A DNA stretch of 35,594 nt from Candidatus Avirikenella pullistercoris (GCA_018710935.1 DVIX01000034.1:1-35594); one strand, 5' to 3'; numbered from the stretch's first letter, positions 7,700 through 17,455 are shown. Numbers and translations: made by a program. Notes: a model not told the origin generated them from the sequence alone.

Positions 7700-10399
7700 C
7701 TAATAGCCCAATGTTACATCTTTTACTACTTCCGGACGTCCTTTCTCCATCCACTCAGGCATAGGTTCATCTTTCAGATAATGATTGAAGAACTGTTCCA
7801 TTCTTTTCTGGAAGTCGAGTTTGTTAGCGAATACCTGCGGCCAATGCGGTTCGTTATTGTAGTTCAACAACCAAGCCGGTTTTTGTAAACGACGCAAAGC
7901 GACATAGTATTCGATACCTTGCCACCAGGGCACATGACCGTCGTGGTCATTCGCCATGATAAGAATAGGAGTAGTCACCTTATCCATATTGAAAATCGGA
8001 GAATTTTCGATATAACGAAGCGGAGTATCCCAGATAGAATGACCGATACGGCTTTGTCCGCGTTCATATTGGAACGCCCTGTTGATACCGGTAGCCCAAC
8101 GAATACCACCGTAAGCACTGATCATATTCACAACCGGAGCACCCGATTCAATAGCAGCGAACAAACGGGTATGTGCAGCCAAATAAGCTACCTGATAACC
8201 GCCCCAGCTATGCCCCTGGGCACCGATACGTTTTTCATCCACAAAACCCCTATCAATCAATACACTGATACCCGGCATCAAAGCATTGAAACAACTTTCG
8301 CCCGGATAACCGTCGGTATAAACGATATCGGGATTGAAAATCAGATAACCATTGCTGGTATAATAGTGGTAATCAATCGTAGAACGGTGTACTTCCGGAG
8401 TACGATAACTATTGAACTCATCGGAATTCTTTTCATAGAAGCTGCAAATCATCGGATATTTCTTGTTCGGATCGAAATTTTCCGGTTTGTACAAAACTCC
8501 TTCCAGACGGATACCGTCAGCAGAAATCCAGGATACCAATTCTGCCGTTCCCCAATTGAACTCTTTTTGTTGCGGATTCGCATTAGTTAATTGTACCGAA
8601 TTTTTCAAAGAGAGATCGGAAAGCAAAACATCCGGGAAAAGTTCGAAATTCTCTTTCGTATAGATTATTACATCCGAGTTTTTAGCCTTAACAGGAGCCG
8701 TCAAACGATAATCGCCCTGCATAATCATAGTCGGGACAACCGGTTTATTAAGAGTCGCTACTGCATATCCGCTACCTTTGGTAGTCTGGTTATACACTTG
8801 CAAGAACAACTGTTTATTCGGATCGATGAATTTTTCATCTCTATCGAATTTAACGATACGATATTGCAGCTGTTTTTCACGTCCGCTTACAGTCAGATTA
8901 ACCGGAGCTTTTTTATTCATCGGATCCAGCTGCCAAATATCGAAACGGTCATACAACCAGATAGATTCATCGTTCGCTGTCCATCCCGGGCATCCATACG
9001 CATTCGCATAATTCGGGACGTCGTTGATTTCATTATAAGTAGGCAACGATACCGGATCGGTCAGTTTCACCTGTTGCTTTTCCGCAATATTATAAGTGTA
9101 CCATGAACTGTCCGCCGATTGATACCAATAAAGATATTTAGCTGCAGGAGAAACAGAAACCCTTGCACGAGCACCTTTCAATACGGTTTCCAATTCAGCG
9201 TTCGTAATATTCATCAGATAAATATCGGAACGTGCAGGAGATTCCCACATTCCTTCCACTTCATAAGGCACACTGGTCTGTACCAATGCCATATCGGAAT
9301 CGCCTTTGTCGATCAGTTCCACACGCGGCATATCCTCGTTAGCCAATTGTGTAACCATTCCTTTATCTTCCAAATAAACAGCCAGATATCCAACCTTTAA
9401 ATCTTTTTCTTTATCGACAACCTGTTGTGTATAGATTTTCGGATCCTGCCAATGCCAGGTTTCCACTACCGGTCTTTCAAGCATCGTCGTATCTTTTTCC
9501 AGATATGCAGGAGCTGTCTGGAAGAAAAGGCGATTCGTATTGTCCGCAAAGGTCAACGATTGATTTTCATTTACAATCCAGTTTTCCGGAATACCGGCTT
9601 TACCCTTAGCCGCAACAGAACTTGCCGTTCCGTTACCTTTCCAATAATAAAGTTCATTGGAACTTCCTGTCTTATCATTTCCATCATTTATCACGATGAA
9701 CGCCGCACGGGTACCGTTTTTATTAACAGCCAACTGCGCTACTTTCTGTGAACCGGAATATAAAGCAACCGGAGCACCTTTTTTCAAATCATACAAATAA
9801 ACTCCGGGGTTATCTCCTTGTGCAGCATAAATAAGATATTCCGCTTCATCTGCAAATTTAAAACCGGTAACGGCAGGAATAACCGTTTCCTGCTGAGAAG
9901 CAAGATTACGAATAACCAACGCACTCTTTTCACCGGATTTAGCTGGAATTTTCTGATAAGCTACATAACCCGACCAGTCAGCCGGCAACTTATATGATTG
10001 CAATGAATCGATATAAACGACATTACCGGTTACAGAAAGAATACCCAATTTATTTTTGGGATAATCTTCTTTCTTCGCTTTTTTCTCTTTCAACGCAGTA
10101 ATATCCGCAGTCAAAGGATATTGAGTAAAAAGAACATATTTCCCATCTGTCGTAAACTGGTGGGAATTAGCACCTGTTATGGCAACTACTTCTTTCCCGT
10201 TCTTATCGAACAACTGCATGACAGCATCTCCCTGCCATGGCTCATATTTAGTAACGACATAACTCCCGTCGCTACTTACCGAGGTTTCAGTGATGCGATT
10301 CCACTTAATCACATCATCCCAGGTCAGGTTCTTTTTGGTCTGGGCATTCAACATCCCCGCAACCATTAAGAACAATCCCAATAGTAATGATTTCTTCAT
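7700..10399 (-). CDS. Secreted S9 family (prolyl oligopeptidase-like) serine peptidase
   Basis: An 899-aa protein with an N-terminal signal peptide (KK, then a hydrophobic run ending MLNAQ near residue 20), so it is exported to the periplasm or surface. Residues of about 25-600 carry the WD/beta-propeller-like repeats of S9 peptidases (for example FTTDGKYVLFTQ). The C-terminal alpha/beta-hydrolase domain holds the triad: Ser731 in GHSWGGY, Asp820 in NDHDGHVP and His852 in NNEPHWP. The family hydrolyses peptides from the N-terminal side or after proline or glutamate; which activity applies here cannot be read from the sequence. The gene stands alone between a shared terminator and a 393-base divergent intergenic region. 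I found no good -7 element for it. Confidence 0.9.
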   Translation of the reverse strand: MKKSLLLGLFLMVAGMLNAQTKKNLTWDDVIKWNRITETSVSSDGSYVVTKYEPWQGDAVMQLFDKNGKEVVAITGANSHQFTTDGKYVLFTQYPLTADITALKEKKAKKEDYPKNKLGILSVTGNVVYIDSLQSYKLPADWSGYVAYQKIPAKSGEKSALVIRNLASQQETVIPAVTGFKFADEAEYLIYAAQGDNPGVYLYDLKKGAPVALYSGSQKVAQLAVNKNGTRAAFIVINDGNDKTGSSNELYYWKGNGTASSVAAKGKAGIPENWIVNENQSLTFADNTNRLFFQTAPAYLEKDTTMLERPVVETWHWQDPKIYTQQVVDKEKDLKVGYLAVYLEDKGMVTQLANEDMPRVELIDKGDSDMALVQTSVPYEVEGMWESPARSDIYLMNITNAELETVLKGARARVSVSPAAKYLYWYQSADSSWYTYNIAEKQQVKLTDPVSLPTYNEINDVPNYANAYGCPGWTANDESIWLYDRFDIWQLDPMNKKAPVNLTVSGREKQLQYRIVKFDRDEKFIDPNKQLFLQVYNQTTKGSGYAVATLNKPVVPTMIMQGDYRLTAPVKAKNSDVIIYTKENFELFPDVLLSDLSLKNSVQLTNANPQQKEFNWGTAELVSWISADGIRLEGVLYKPENFDPNKKYPMICSFYEKNSDEFNSYRTPEVHRSTIDYHYYTSNGYLIFNPDIVYTDGYPGESCFNALMPGISVLIDRGFVDEKRIGAQGHSWGGYQVAYLAAHTRLFAAIESGAPVVNMISAYGGIRWATGINRAFQYERGQSRIGHSIWDTPLRYIENSPIFNMDKVTTPILIMANDHDGHVPWWQGIEYYVALRRLQKPAWLLNYNNEPHWPQVFANKLDFQKRMEQFFNHYLKDEPMPEWMEKGRPEVVKDVTLGY

Positions 10400-10792
10400 T
10401 GAATGTTTGATTAAACTGTTATTATTAGGTTAGATTTCGTCAAAATTCGGGCTGTAAAATACACAAAAAATCGGATATTATCAATTTCAAGCTAAAAGAA
10501 TTTATAAAACAGCCTTTTATTTTAACAATATGTTACTTTCCTATTTCTCTTTCCAACATTTATTTATATTACCCTGTTTTCTAAAAATTCCGGACTTCGG
10601 CAATCATTGCAAAATAGGCTTTCTTTCGTTCAATTCATCTCTTTTTTATCTTCCTCATATTATTTCTCCGCAATTCATTTTATATCTTTAAATACAAAAA
10701 TATCCGAATAATCAAACCTTGATTTTATTGAAAAACAATAAAATATTTTAAAATTCAAAACAAATAATTATTTTTGTATAAATTGTAAAAAA
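10400..10792. other. Divergent intergenic region between the S9 peptidase and higBA
   Basis: A very AT-rich stretch with no open frame of note on either strand. The only assignable signals are at its right end, where the -7 element and overlapping palindrome of the toxin-antitoxin operon lie. The peptidase promoter must be here but has no clear TAnnTTTG match. Confidence 0.5.
10762..10776 (+). promoter_or_regulatory. higBA promoter overlapping a 12-bp palindrome
   Basis: TATTTTTG (10769-10776) matches TAnnTTTG and ends 16 bases before the higB ATG. The perfect palindrome AAATAATTATTT (10762-10773) overlaps it, a natural place for HigA to bind and repress its own operon. Being AT-only, the palindrome could also arise by chance. 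Confidence 0.5.
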
Positions 10793-11086
10793 ATGAGGAT
10801 TATCTCACGCAACAAAATAATAGAATATTACACAGAACATCCGGATACGGAAACAGCCCTTAAAGATTGGTACCAAAAAGTAAAACAAGCCGAATGGAGA
10901 TGTTTCGCCGATATGAAACAAACGTTCAACAGCGCAGATAGCGTAGGAAACCAACATTACGTATTCAATATCAAAGGAAACAACTACCGATTAATCGCAG
11001 TTATCAAATTCACGATAAAAACCGTATTGATCCGTTTTATCGGCACTCATACCGAATATGACGCGATAGACGCTAAAAACATATAA
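10793..11086 (+). CDS. higB: HigB-type mRNA interferase toxin (RelE fold)
   Basis: A 97-aa protein matching the HigB toxin family: an N-terminal helical part with ALKDWYQKVKQAEW, then the core YRLIAVIKF...VLIRFIGTHTEYDAID. Such toxins cleave mRNA on the ribosome. It precedes its antitoxin by 4 bases, the toxin-first order typical of hig modules. The whole core is present with no frameshift, so it is probably functional. The short leader (about 10-12 bases) fits a promoter directly upstream. Confidence 0.9.
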   Translation: MRIISRNKIIEYYTEHPDTETALKDWYQKVKQAEWRCFADMKQTFNSADSVGNQHYVFNIKGNNYRLIAVIKFTIKTVLIRFIGTHTEYDAIDAKNI

Positions 11087-11090
11087 ATAT

Positions 11091-11456
11091 ATGGCAAGAA
11101 TTCAAAATGAAACAGCTTATAAAGCGACAATGGAAAGAATAGAAGAACTCCTTCCTTTGGTCGATGACCATACTCCCCTAAACGATAAAAATCTGATAGA
11201 ATTGGATTTATTATCCGAATTAGCGGAAGAGTATGAAGAAGAACATTATCCGATTAAATCGCCCGCTTTGGCAGACGTTATAAAACTCCGTATGTATGAA
11301 ATGGGATTGAATCAGACCAAACTTTCCGAACTTCTCGGAGTAAGCCCCTCACGCATCAGCGATTATCTTACCGGACGTAGCGAACCGACATTGAAAGTAG
11401 CCCGCGATATCAGTAAAAAACTCAATATAGATGCGAACATAATATTAGGAATATAA
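11091..11456 (+). CDS. higA: HigA-type antitoxin, XRE-family DNA-binding protein
   Basis: A 121-aa protein. Residues 1-58 form an acidic helical segment (LLSELAEEYEEEHYPI) expected to contact the toxin. Residues 60-121 form a Cro/C1-type domain with the helix-turn-helix at about 73-96 (LNQTKLSELLGVSPSRISDY). It should neutralise HigB and repress the operon, probably at the palindrome over the promoter. It lies 4 bases after higB and ends 69 bases before the next plus-strand gene. Confidence 0.9.
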   Translation: MARIQNETAYKATMERIEELLPLVDDHTPLNDKNLIELDLLSELAEEYEEEHYPIKSPALADVIKLRMYEMGLNQTKLSELLGVSPSRISDYLTGRSEPTLKVARDISKKLNIDANIILGI

Positions 11457-11525
11457 ACATAATAATATTACAGAACTTTTCCCCGGACTTTTCCAAATTT
11501 CCAAAACCGGAAACAATATTTCAAT

Positions 11526-12608
11526 ATGCCCCTGAAAGAATTATCGCAGAAAATCACGGCCGTTTACAACGAAAACGAATACCCCACCCTGTCGTACCAA
11601 TGCAAGAAATGGGAGACATCCCGGCCATTAAAAGGATTAACCGTATTGGATGCCACCCCTGTATACAGAAATACCCTAACCAAATATATTCCTTTAATCA
11701 TGGCAGGAGCCGAACTGTCCGTCGGTATTTCCGATATGATGCCGCATGATCCCCAAATAACCGAATTTCTCCGCTCTATCGGTATTCCCGTAATCCATGC
11801 GAAAGAAGCACGGGAACTCATCTTCGACCTTATTCTGGACTCTGCCGGCGCATTCGCCGAAACCCAAACAAAAATAGGATATGTCGAACTCACCCGTTCC
11901 GGAGTAGAAAAATACGAACATTCCGGCAAACCCGTATTCGTAGCAGACAACGGAAAAATAAAACAGATAGAAACCTGTTTAGGGACAGGAGAAAGTTACT
12001 TCCGGGCAATGAAAAGCTTAGGATATGACGATTGGAACGGAAAAACATTAGCGGTATTCGGAAGCGGGAAAGTAGGAACAGGTATAATTACTTACGCCTC
12101 AAAACTAAATGCCCGTACAATCGTAATCACCGATCCGGCAACTTTAAACGGTTTAGCCCGCAAAAATGCCGGTACCATCATCGATTTCCGGGATACGACA
12201 GCTATCGGCGAAGCTGTCAGGCAAGCCTATGCCGTAGTAACGGCAACCGGAATACGGCATGCACTGGAACAGAATTGCTCCGCCGAAACATTCATGGGAA
12301 CATCCGCCCTCCTCGCCAATATGGGAGTGGAAGACGAATACGGTAACACCGTTCCCGACGAAAAAGTATTATGCCATAAATCCACGCTGAATTTCATTCT
12401 GGAAGAACCGACTCACCTGAAATATATCGAAACGACAATGTCCCTGCATAACGAAGGGGCCGTTTATCTCGCCGCACAAAAAGAGTCTTCCCTTAAAAAC
12501 GGACTGCTCGTACCTCCTCCCGAAACAGAGGAAGAACTTTTAAATATCGTCCGCAAAAACGGAGTAATCCGAAATGAATTAAACTGGATTTTCGACGAAC
12601 TATCTTAA
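11526..12608 (+). CDS. S-adenosylhomocysteine hydrolase-like NAD-binding protein (divergent, probably different substrate)
   Basis: A 360-aa protein with the fold order of S-adenosylhomocysteine hydrolase (SAHH). A substrate-like N-terminal domain is followed by a segment PVFVADNGKIKQIE (137-149), which aligns with the catalytic lysine/aspartate region of SAHH. Next come CLGTGES, the Rossmann fingerprint GSGKVGTG (179-186) in place of GYGDVGKG, then TATG (239-242), ANMGVED (264-270) and LHNEGAVYLA (307-316). It is about 70-100 residues shorter than true SAHH. It lacks the HMT-type substrate loop and the C-terminal Lys/Tyr tail that reaches into the partner's NAD site. It is therefore a homologue with probable NAD binding and unknown chemistry. 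Its stop overlaps the convergent MFS gene by 9 bases. Confidence 0.7.
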   Translation: MPLKELSQKITAVYNENEYPTLSYQCKKWETSRPLKGLTVLDATPVYRNTLTKYIPLIMAGAELSVGISDMMPHDPQITEFLRSIGIPVIHAKEARELIFDLILDSAGAFAETQTKIGYVELTRSGVEKYEHSGKPVFVADNGKIKQIETCLGTGESYFRAMKSLGYDDWNGKTLAVFGSGKVGTGIITYASKLNARTIVITDPATLNGLARKNAGTIIDFRDTTAIGEAVRQAYAVVTATGIRHALEQNCSAETFMGTSALLANMGVEDEYGNTVPDEKVLCHKSTLNFILEEPTHLKYIETTMSLHNEGAVYLAAQKESSLKNGLLVPPPETEEELLNIVRKNGVIRNELNWIFDELS

Positions 12609-13796
12609 CTTGTTTTTATGAAAGTGAGGCGTCACTTTCAGATTGAAATAGAGAGCAGATAAAATAGTGAGGCAAGCACCGAAAAGATACGCTTTATCGA
12701 AAGAATAAACCTGCGCGATATAGCCTCCGATAGTCAATCCCAATCCGATACCTACATCCCATGACGTCAAATAGGTGGAAGTAGCTGTTCCTCTTTTATT
12801 GTTAGGCGCCAAATTAACGAAAAGAGTATTGAAAGCCGGAAACATAATTCCGAATCCCGTGCCCAGAAACAGAGCTACCCCGAAGAAAACATAAAAACCG
12901 ACCGTACTGTTCCACTCCATCAATTTCGCACATCCGGAAAGAACGAAAAAACAGACGCAAACCAAATATATTCCGGCAGAAATTACCTGTGTAATCTTTC
13001 CTTTATCGACCAGACGCCCTGAAAAAATACGGGAAATAGCCATACCGACAGCCATCAACGTAAAAAATAAACCGGTTCCCTGCATTATTCCTATCTCCTT
13101 AGCATATTTCGCTACATAAGTGGTCGTCATTCCATAAGGGATAGAGAGCAACAACAAATCCAATCCCGCAGGCAATCCTTTTATCAGAATAAAACGGTCC
13201 AAAGAGATCGGTTCCCGTTTTACCGGCTCCTTTACGGGCGTTTTTACCAGACATGCCATCACGAAACCCAACGAACAAGAGAGCAAAGCACACGTAAAGA
13301 TTACATTAAAAGAATAAAAATCATGCAGAAAAAGTCCTACCATCGGCCCCACCGACATCGCCATATTATTCGCCAGCCCGTAATACCCCAATCCTTCCCC
13401 ACGCCTTGCGGAAGGCATAATATCGATTACAACCGTATTCCCGGCTACCGTAACCGTACCGAATGCAAAACCGTGGACAATACGTAAAATCGTGAATAAT
13501 GTCAATGTTCCTGCCAACAGATAACCGGCAAAAATGCTGGTAAATACGAAAAATGCCAATAAATAAAGAGGCTTCCGCGCAAAAGTATCCAACAAATAAC
13601 CGGAAAAAGGACGAATAGTAAGCGCAGCCATCGTATAACAGGAGAGGATTATACCTATCATCGCATTCCCCGTATCGAAAACCTCCGTCAGATAAAAAGG
13701 CAATACCGGCATCAAAAGGTAAAAACCGAAATACAGCAAAAAGTTCGCCGACAATATAAAACAATAACTGGGTGTTATTAACCGCTCTTTTGCCAT
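12600..13796 (-). CDS. MFS transporter (12-helix, drug/sugar efflux type)
   Basis: A 398-aa protein with 12 predicted transmembrane helices and the loop 2-3 motif region GYLLDTFARKPLY typical of the major facilitator superfamily. Its repeat in the second half reads SGRLVDKGK. The fold and length fit proton-driven efflux carriers of the AraJ/YfcJ type; the substrate cannot be told. Its promoter is consensus (TTG-N20-TAACTTTG) and would give a leader of under 10 bases. The 3' end overlaps the convergent SAHH-like gene by 9 bases with no terminator between them, so each transcript probably reads into the other. Confidence 0.88.
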   Translation of the reverse strand: MAKERLITPSYCFILSANFLLYFGFYLLMPVLPFYLTEVFDTGNAMIGIILSCYTMAALTIRPFSGYLLDTFARKPLYLLAFFVFTSIFAGYLLAGTLTLFTILRIVHGFAFGTVTVAGNTVVIDIMPSARRGEGLGYYGLANNMAMSVGPMVGLFLHDFYSFNVIFTCALLSCSLGFVMACLVKTPVKEPVKREPISLDRFILIKGLPAGLDLLLLSIPYGMTTTYVAKYAKEIGIMQGTGLFFTLMAVGMAISRIFSGRLVDKGKITQVISAGIYLVCVCFFVLSGCAKLMEWNSTVGFYVFFGVALFLGTGFGIMFPAFNTLFVNLAPNNKRGTATSTYLTSWDVGIGLGLTIGGYIAQVYSFDKAYLFGACLTILSALYFNLKVTPHFHKNKLR

Positions 13797-13809
13797 AAAA
13801 AATTTTTCA

Positions 13810-13840
13810 CAAAGTTATAATGTTTTACGGATTGTATCAA
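13810..13840 (-). promoter_or_regulatory. Promoter of the MFS gene
   Basis: On the minus strand TTG (13840-13838), a 20-base spacer and TAACTTTG (13817-13810) form a full Bacteroidota -33/-7 promoter. The transcript start is expected around 13804, just ahead of the ATG at 13796. Confidence 0.7.
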
Positions 13841-13964
13841 TCTTTACCGGCAAAATATACCACACATCAGCTATATGCAACTGAACATCATTATTTTACA
13901 AACCTTTTCCTAACACATACGAAACAGGAATATTCCGATAAATACGATAATGAAAACAGAGGAA

Positions 13965-14804
13965 TCATCCTATCCAATATTTAAACAACAATTCGATATT
14001 ATGCGGATTAAAAGGTTCCCTTCGCAGTAGGTGCAATAAACGCCGCCTTCTGTAATTTCTGTTATCCAACCTGTTTTTCACCAAAAGATAAGTCGTTTTT
14101 CTCTCTATTTTACGCTCTGTATCCTCGATTTCTTCTGCTGTCAGCGCCTTGACCGAATAAGGCAGAATATCCGCCCATTTACGATGAAAACATTTACAAC
14201 TCTCCCACCAAGCCGCATTGAAACTTCCCCGGGAAAAATGTTCCAGCTCTATCGAAGTACAAACATAATTCCGATATTCCAATGAAACGGCAAAAGAAAA
14301 ATCCAAATCATACCCATGAAACCCGGGAAATACCGCTTCGTCGAACCGTATCCTCTCCCAAACACTCTTCCTAACCGCCAACGCCAATCCATCTATTACC
14401 GATACTTCGCAAAAATCGTTCTTATTATCATTCATTCCGATACGTACTCCTTTCTCCGTAAGATGGCTGTGTACGAAAGGACGCAAACTCATCCAACCCG
14501 ATTCCGTACGACTTTTATAAGAAGAACCTGCGAATCCGATTACTCCGGTCTCCTGCTCCATTGCCTTACCGAACAATATACCGCCCCACCCGCAACTGTA
14601 AAACAGTATATCTTCATGTAAAAAAAGCAATACTTCTCCGGCCGCCCGCTCTGCACAACGGTTATACACCGCACACAATCCCGATTTTTCCTCTCTGTTA
14701 TCGAATACGATTACCTCGTGCGGAAATCCTATCGTTTTCTCTATGTTTTCCTGCAACTCGGCAACCCTCTGCGAATCTACGGAACAAATAATTACAGATA
14801 TCAT
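13965..14804 (-). CDS. Glycosyltransferase, GT2-like (GT-A fold)
   Basis: A 279-aa cytoplasmic protein. It opens with a GT-A nucleotide-sugar-binding start (ISVIICSVD, then EVIVFDN at 30-36), the YNR motif (47-49), LFLHEDI (60-66) in the place of the DxD metal site, and VIDGLALAVRKSVW (136-149) followed by GFHGYDLDFS (161-170). The last motif resembles the glycosyltransferase group Glyco_tranf_2_5. The basic C-terminal tail may touch the membrane. The probable role is sugar transfer to a surface glycan. No other glycan genes adjoin it, so donor and acceptor are unknown. It is divergent from the histidine kinase with 182 bases between them. Confidence 0.78.
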   Translation of the reverse strand: MISVIICSVDSQRVAELQENIEKTIGFPHEVIVFDNREEKSGLCAVYNRCAERAAGEVLLFLHEDILFYSCGWGGILFGKAMEQETGVIGFAGSSYKSRTESGWMSLRPFVHSHLTEKGVRIGMNDNKNDFCEVSVIDGLALAVRKSVWERIRFDEAVFPGFHGYDLDFSFAVSLEYRNYVCTSIELEHFSRGSFNAAWWESCKCFHRKWADILPYSVKALTAEEIEDTERKIERKTTYLLVKNRLDNRNYRRRRLLHLLRREPFNPHNIELLFKYWIG

Positions 14805-14949
14805 TCTTTTAACATTTGAAAGTCAAAAACACCCGTTTCTGAAAATGTAAAAATATAAATTTATTCCGCTTCATCACTTCTTATCTTTTCTCCGACAGAA
14901 AAATCCCCAGAAATACAGTATCGCCTTTCTTAAAAATTCTACAATTTCT

Positions 14950-14957
14950 TACCTTTG
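14950..14957 (+). promoter_or_regulatory. Promoter -7 element (TACCTTTG) of the hybrid kinase
   Basis: TACCTTTG matches TAnnTTTG, 29 bases before the kinase ATG. TTTC at 14926-14929 lies 20 bases upstream as an approximate -33 element. Confidence 0.55.
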
Positions 14958-14986
14958 ATAAAAATATCGTTTAACGGATATTCCGT

Positions 14987-17455
14987 ATGAAAAACAACGA
15001 ATCGAAACTCAGAATTAAAATTATTGCCGGATACCTGCTGCTTATCGCAACGGTATTATCGGCCGTTTTTTATATTTACGGACAAATCTATCCCGTTGTA
15101 AACAAAAATAACGATACTCAAGAACTCACCCGCCAAAAAATAGTCATCACCGGAACGACCATTACTACCCTTTATCAGGCGAATTCCTATGCCAACCTGT
15201 TCGTACAGACCCCTTCTACCCGGAATATAAACCTATACCGCCAAGCTGTCGATTCCGTATTCAAGTGCATCGACTCCTTACAAGTCCTCAACCTCTCCGA
15301 ACACCAGAAAGAGTTACTCCAGCAAATCACAACCCTCCTAAAACGGAAAGAATCCAACATCATCAATCTGGTACGTTCCATACAAGCCAATAAAGAAGAC
15401 GCCCTCCTACGCAAAAGCCTCGAAGAACTGGAGAACCGGAAATCGACCTCTTTCCCTCAAGACTCTGTCGCTATAAAAACCGAAACGGAGACACAAATAA
15501 CCATCGACACGACACGAATCGCCCCGACCAAAAGAAGCGTATGGCGGCGCATTGCCGAAGTATTCTCTCCCCAGGACAGCGATATAGTAACCCAAATCAA
15601 TACGACCGTCATCAGTAAAACAGATACGCTCCCAATCGTATCGAATACCCAGGACAGCATAACCCAGGCAATGCAACAAATCCTGGAAGGCATCATCACT
15701 ACCCGCAATGAAGGGTATGAAACGATTAACCGCCGGCAACGCGCTTTAATGATGACCGATCAGGAAATCAGCAATCTTGTCGTCGTCCTGCTGAATGAGC
15801 TGAACGAAGAAAACCTGAATATAGCCCTAACGGAACTTTCCGAACGCCAGCACGCCCTGCATCGCGCCAGCAATGCCTTAATCATAGTCCTTACACTCGC
15901 CCTGTGCATCATCATTTTCTTCCTGATTATGATATTCAAGGATATCAGTAAAAGCCAACATTATAAACGTCAGTTGGAAATGGCCCGCAAACAGGCGGAA
16001 GACCTTATGGAAAGCCGCCAACGGCTATTATTATCCGTATCCCACGACATACGCGCCCCGTTAAGCGCTATTATGGGATATGTCGAGCTGCTCGCAGAAT
16101 CCCCAAAACAGGAGAAGGTCAAGGAATATACGACCGCAATGAAATTCTCTTCCGACCATCTAATGGAACTGCTTACCAATTTACTGGAATATTCCCGACT
16201 GGAAACCGGAAAGGCAATCGAAGATATTTCGATTTTCAAAATACGCCCTCTGTTTGAAGAAGCAGTCACCATGTTTTTGCCCACAACTCAAAAAAAGGGT
16301 ATCGCTCTCTCTTTGGAAAGCGATATTCCGGAAAATTGCTATATTCAATCCGATAGCCTCCATATACGTCAGATATTGATTAATTTGGTATCCAACGCAG
16401 CCAAATTCACCGATAAAGGAAGCATCCGGATAACCGCTTCCTTAAAAGATACGAAAGAAGAAAAACAAAAATTACTGGTTTTCAGTGTAACAGATACCGG
16501 TTGCGGAATTCCTGAAGATAAACAACAAAACATATTCGAAGAATTTTCCAGAGCCGATTCCGCCGGGAAAGAAGGAAGCGGATTCGGATTATCCGTCGTT
16601 TCCCGTCTAACCGCTTTGCTGGGAGGAAGCATAACATTAGACAGCCTGCCCGGGAAAGGCAGCTCATTTACGATTACCCTCCCCGCAACAATCCCTGCTC
16701 CCGAAGAATTACCTGCTGTACAAACCCAAAAATACTCCACAGCTCCTGCCAATATTTTAGTAATAGAGGACGACTCCTCTCAACGGGCAATGATAACTGA
16801 AATGTTGCGTTTATCCGGGCATCGCGTATATTATTGCGAGCATCTCGCTCAATGCCTTGAAATAATCGAAACGAACGATATTTCTCTTATACTGACCGAT
16901 ATCCAAGCCGGAGAATTTTCCGGATACCAACTTTTAGAAACGGTACGTACCGCACAAAATGCAAAAATACAACAACTACCTGTTATCGCCGTTTCCGCTT
17001 CAGGAAATATACAAACCCATAAATCGGATTACAACTTCACCGCCATATTGAAAAAACCGTTTACAAAAGCGCAACTTTTATCCGTCATCAACCAACAAGA
17101 GCCGGCCGACGGCGACATGCCTCAACAACCTTTCAGTTTAGACACCCTTTTATCCATGATGGATAACGACCGTGAAGCCGTAGCCGAAATCGTAAATGTT
17201 TTCATAACGACAACGCAGGAAAACTTGGCACAATTATCGGATATGCTTTCCCGCAAAGATTATGAAGGAATCAAAAAGACAGCTCACCGGATGCTTCCTA
17301 TGTTCATCCAGTTGAATATAACCGAAATCGGAGAAAAGCTGAAAATATTGGAAACAACCAACCTCTTTTCAGCAAACCGGAAACAATTAGATGCTCTTGT
17401 AAAAGAGATTATCGACAAAACACCGGCTATATTGGATACATTAAATAACAATTAA
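14987..17455 (+). CDS. Hybrid sensor histidine kinase with receiver and HPt domains
   Basis: An 822-aa inner-membrane kinase. TM1 spans about residues 10-32. A helical periplasmic sensor follows (about 33-295, with no recognisable ligand domain), then TM2 at about 297-318. The HisKA domain carries the phospho-acceptor His353 in SHDIRAP. The ATPase domain has its N-box LVSNAAKF near 466, DTGCGIP near 504 and GSGFGLS near 530. A receiver follows with Asp638 in LTDIQ and conserved Lys in LKKPF. A C-terminal HPt domain carries His767 in AHRM. A full four-step phosphorelay is therefore encoded up to a separate output regulator. The likely partner is the NtrC-type regulator converging on it, whose stop codon overlaps its own by 2-3 bases. 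The stimulus is unknown. Confidence 0.93.
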   Translation: MKNNESKLRIKIIAGYLLLIATVLSAVFYIYGQIYPVVNKNNDTQELTRQKIVITGTTITTLYQANSYANLFVQTPSTRNINLYRQAVDSVFKCIDSLQVLNLSEHQKELLQQITTLLKRKESNIINLVRSIQANKEDALLRKSLEELENRKSTSFPQDSVAIKTETETQITIDTTRIAPTKRSVWRRIAEVFSPQDSDIVTQINTTVISKTDTLPIVSNTQDSITQAMQQILEGIITTRNEGYETINRRQRALMMTDQEISNLVVVLLNELNEENLNIALTELSERQHALHRASNALIIVLTLALCIIIFFLIMIFKDISKSQHYKRQLEMARKQAEDLMESRQRLLLSVSHDIRAPLSAIMGYVELLAESPKQEKVKEYTTAMKFSSDHLMELLTNLLEYSRLETGKAIEDISIFKIRPLFEEAVTMFLPTTQKKGIALSLESDIPENCYIQSDSLHIRQILINLVSNAAKFTDKGSIRITASLKDTKEEKQKLLVFSVTDTGCGIPEDKQQNIFEEFSRADSAGKEGSGFGLSVVSRLTALLGGSITLDSLPGKGSSFTITLPATIPAPEELPAVQTQKYSTAPANILVIEDDSSQRAMITEMLRLSGHRVYYCEHLAQCLEIIETNDISLILTDIQAGEFSGYQLLETVRTAQNAKIQQLPVIAVSASGNIQTHKSDYNFTAILKKPFTKAQLLSVINQQEPADGDMPQQPFSLDTLLSMMDNDREAVAEIVNVFITTTQENLAQLSDMLSRKDYEGIKKTAHRMLPMFIQLNITEIGEKLKILETTNLFSANRKQLDALVKEIIDKTPAILDTLNNN

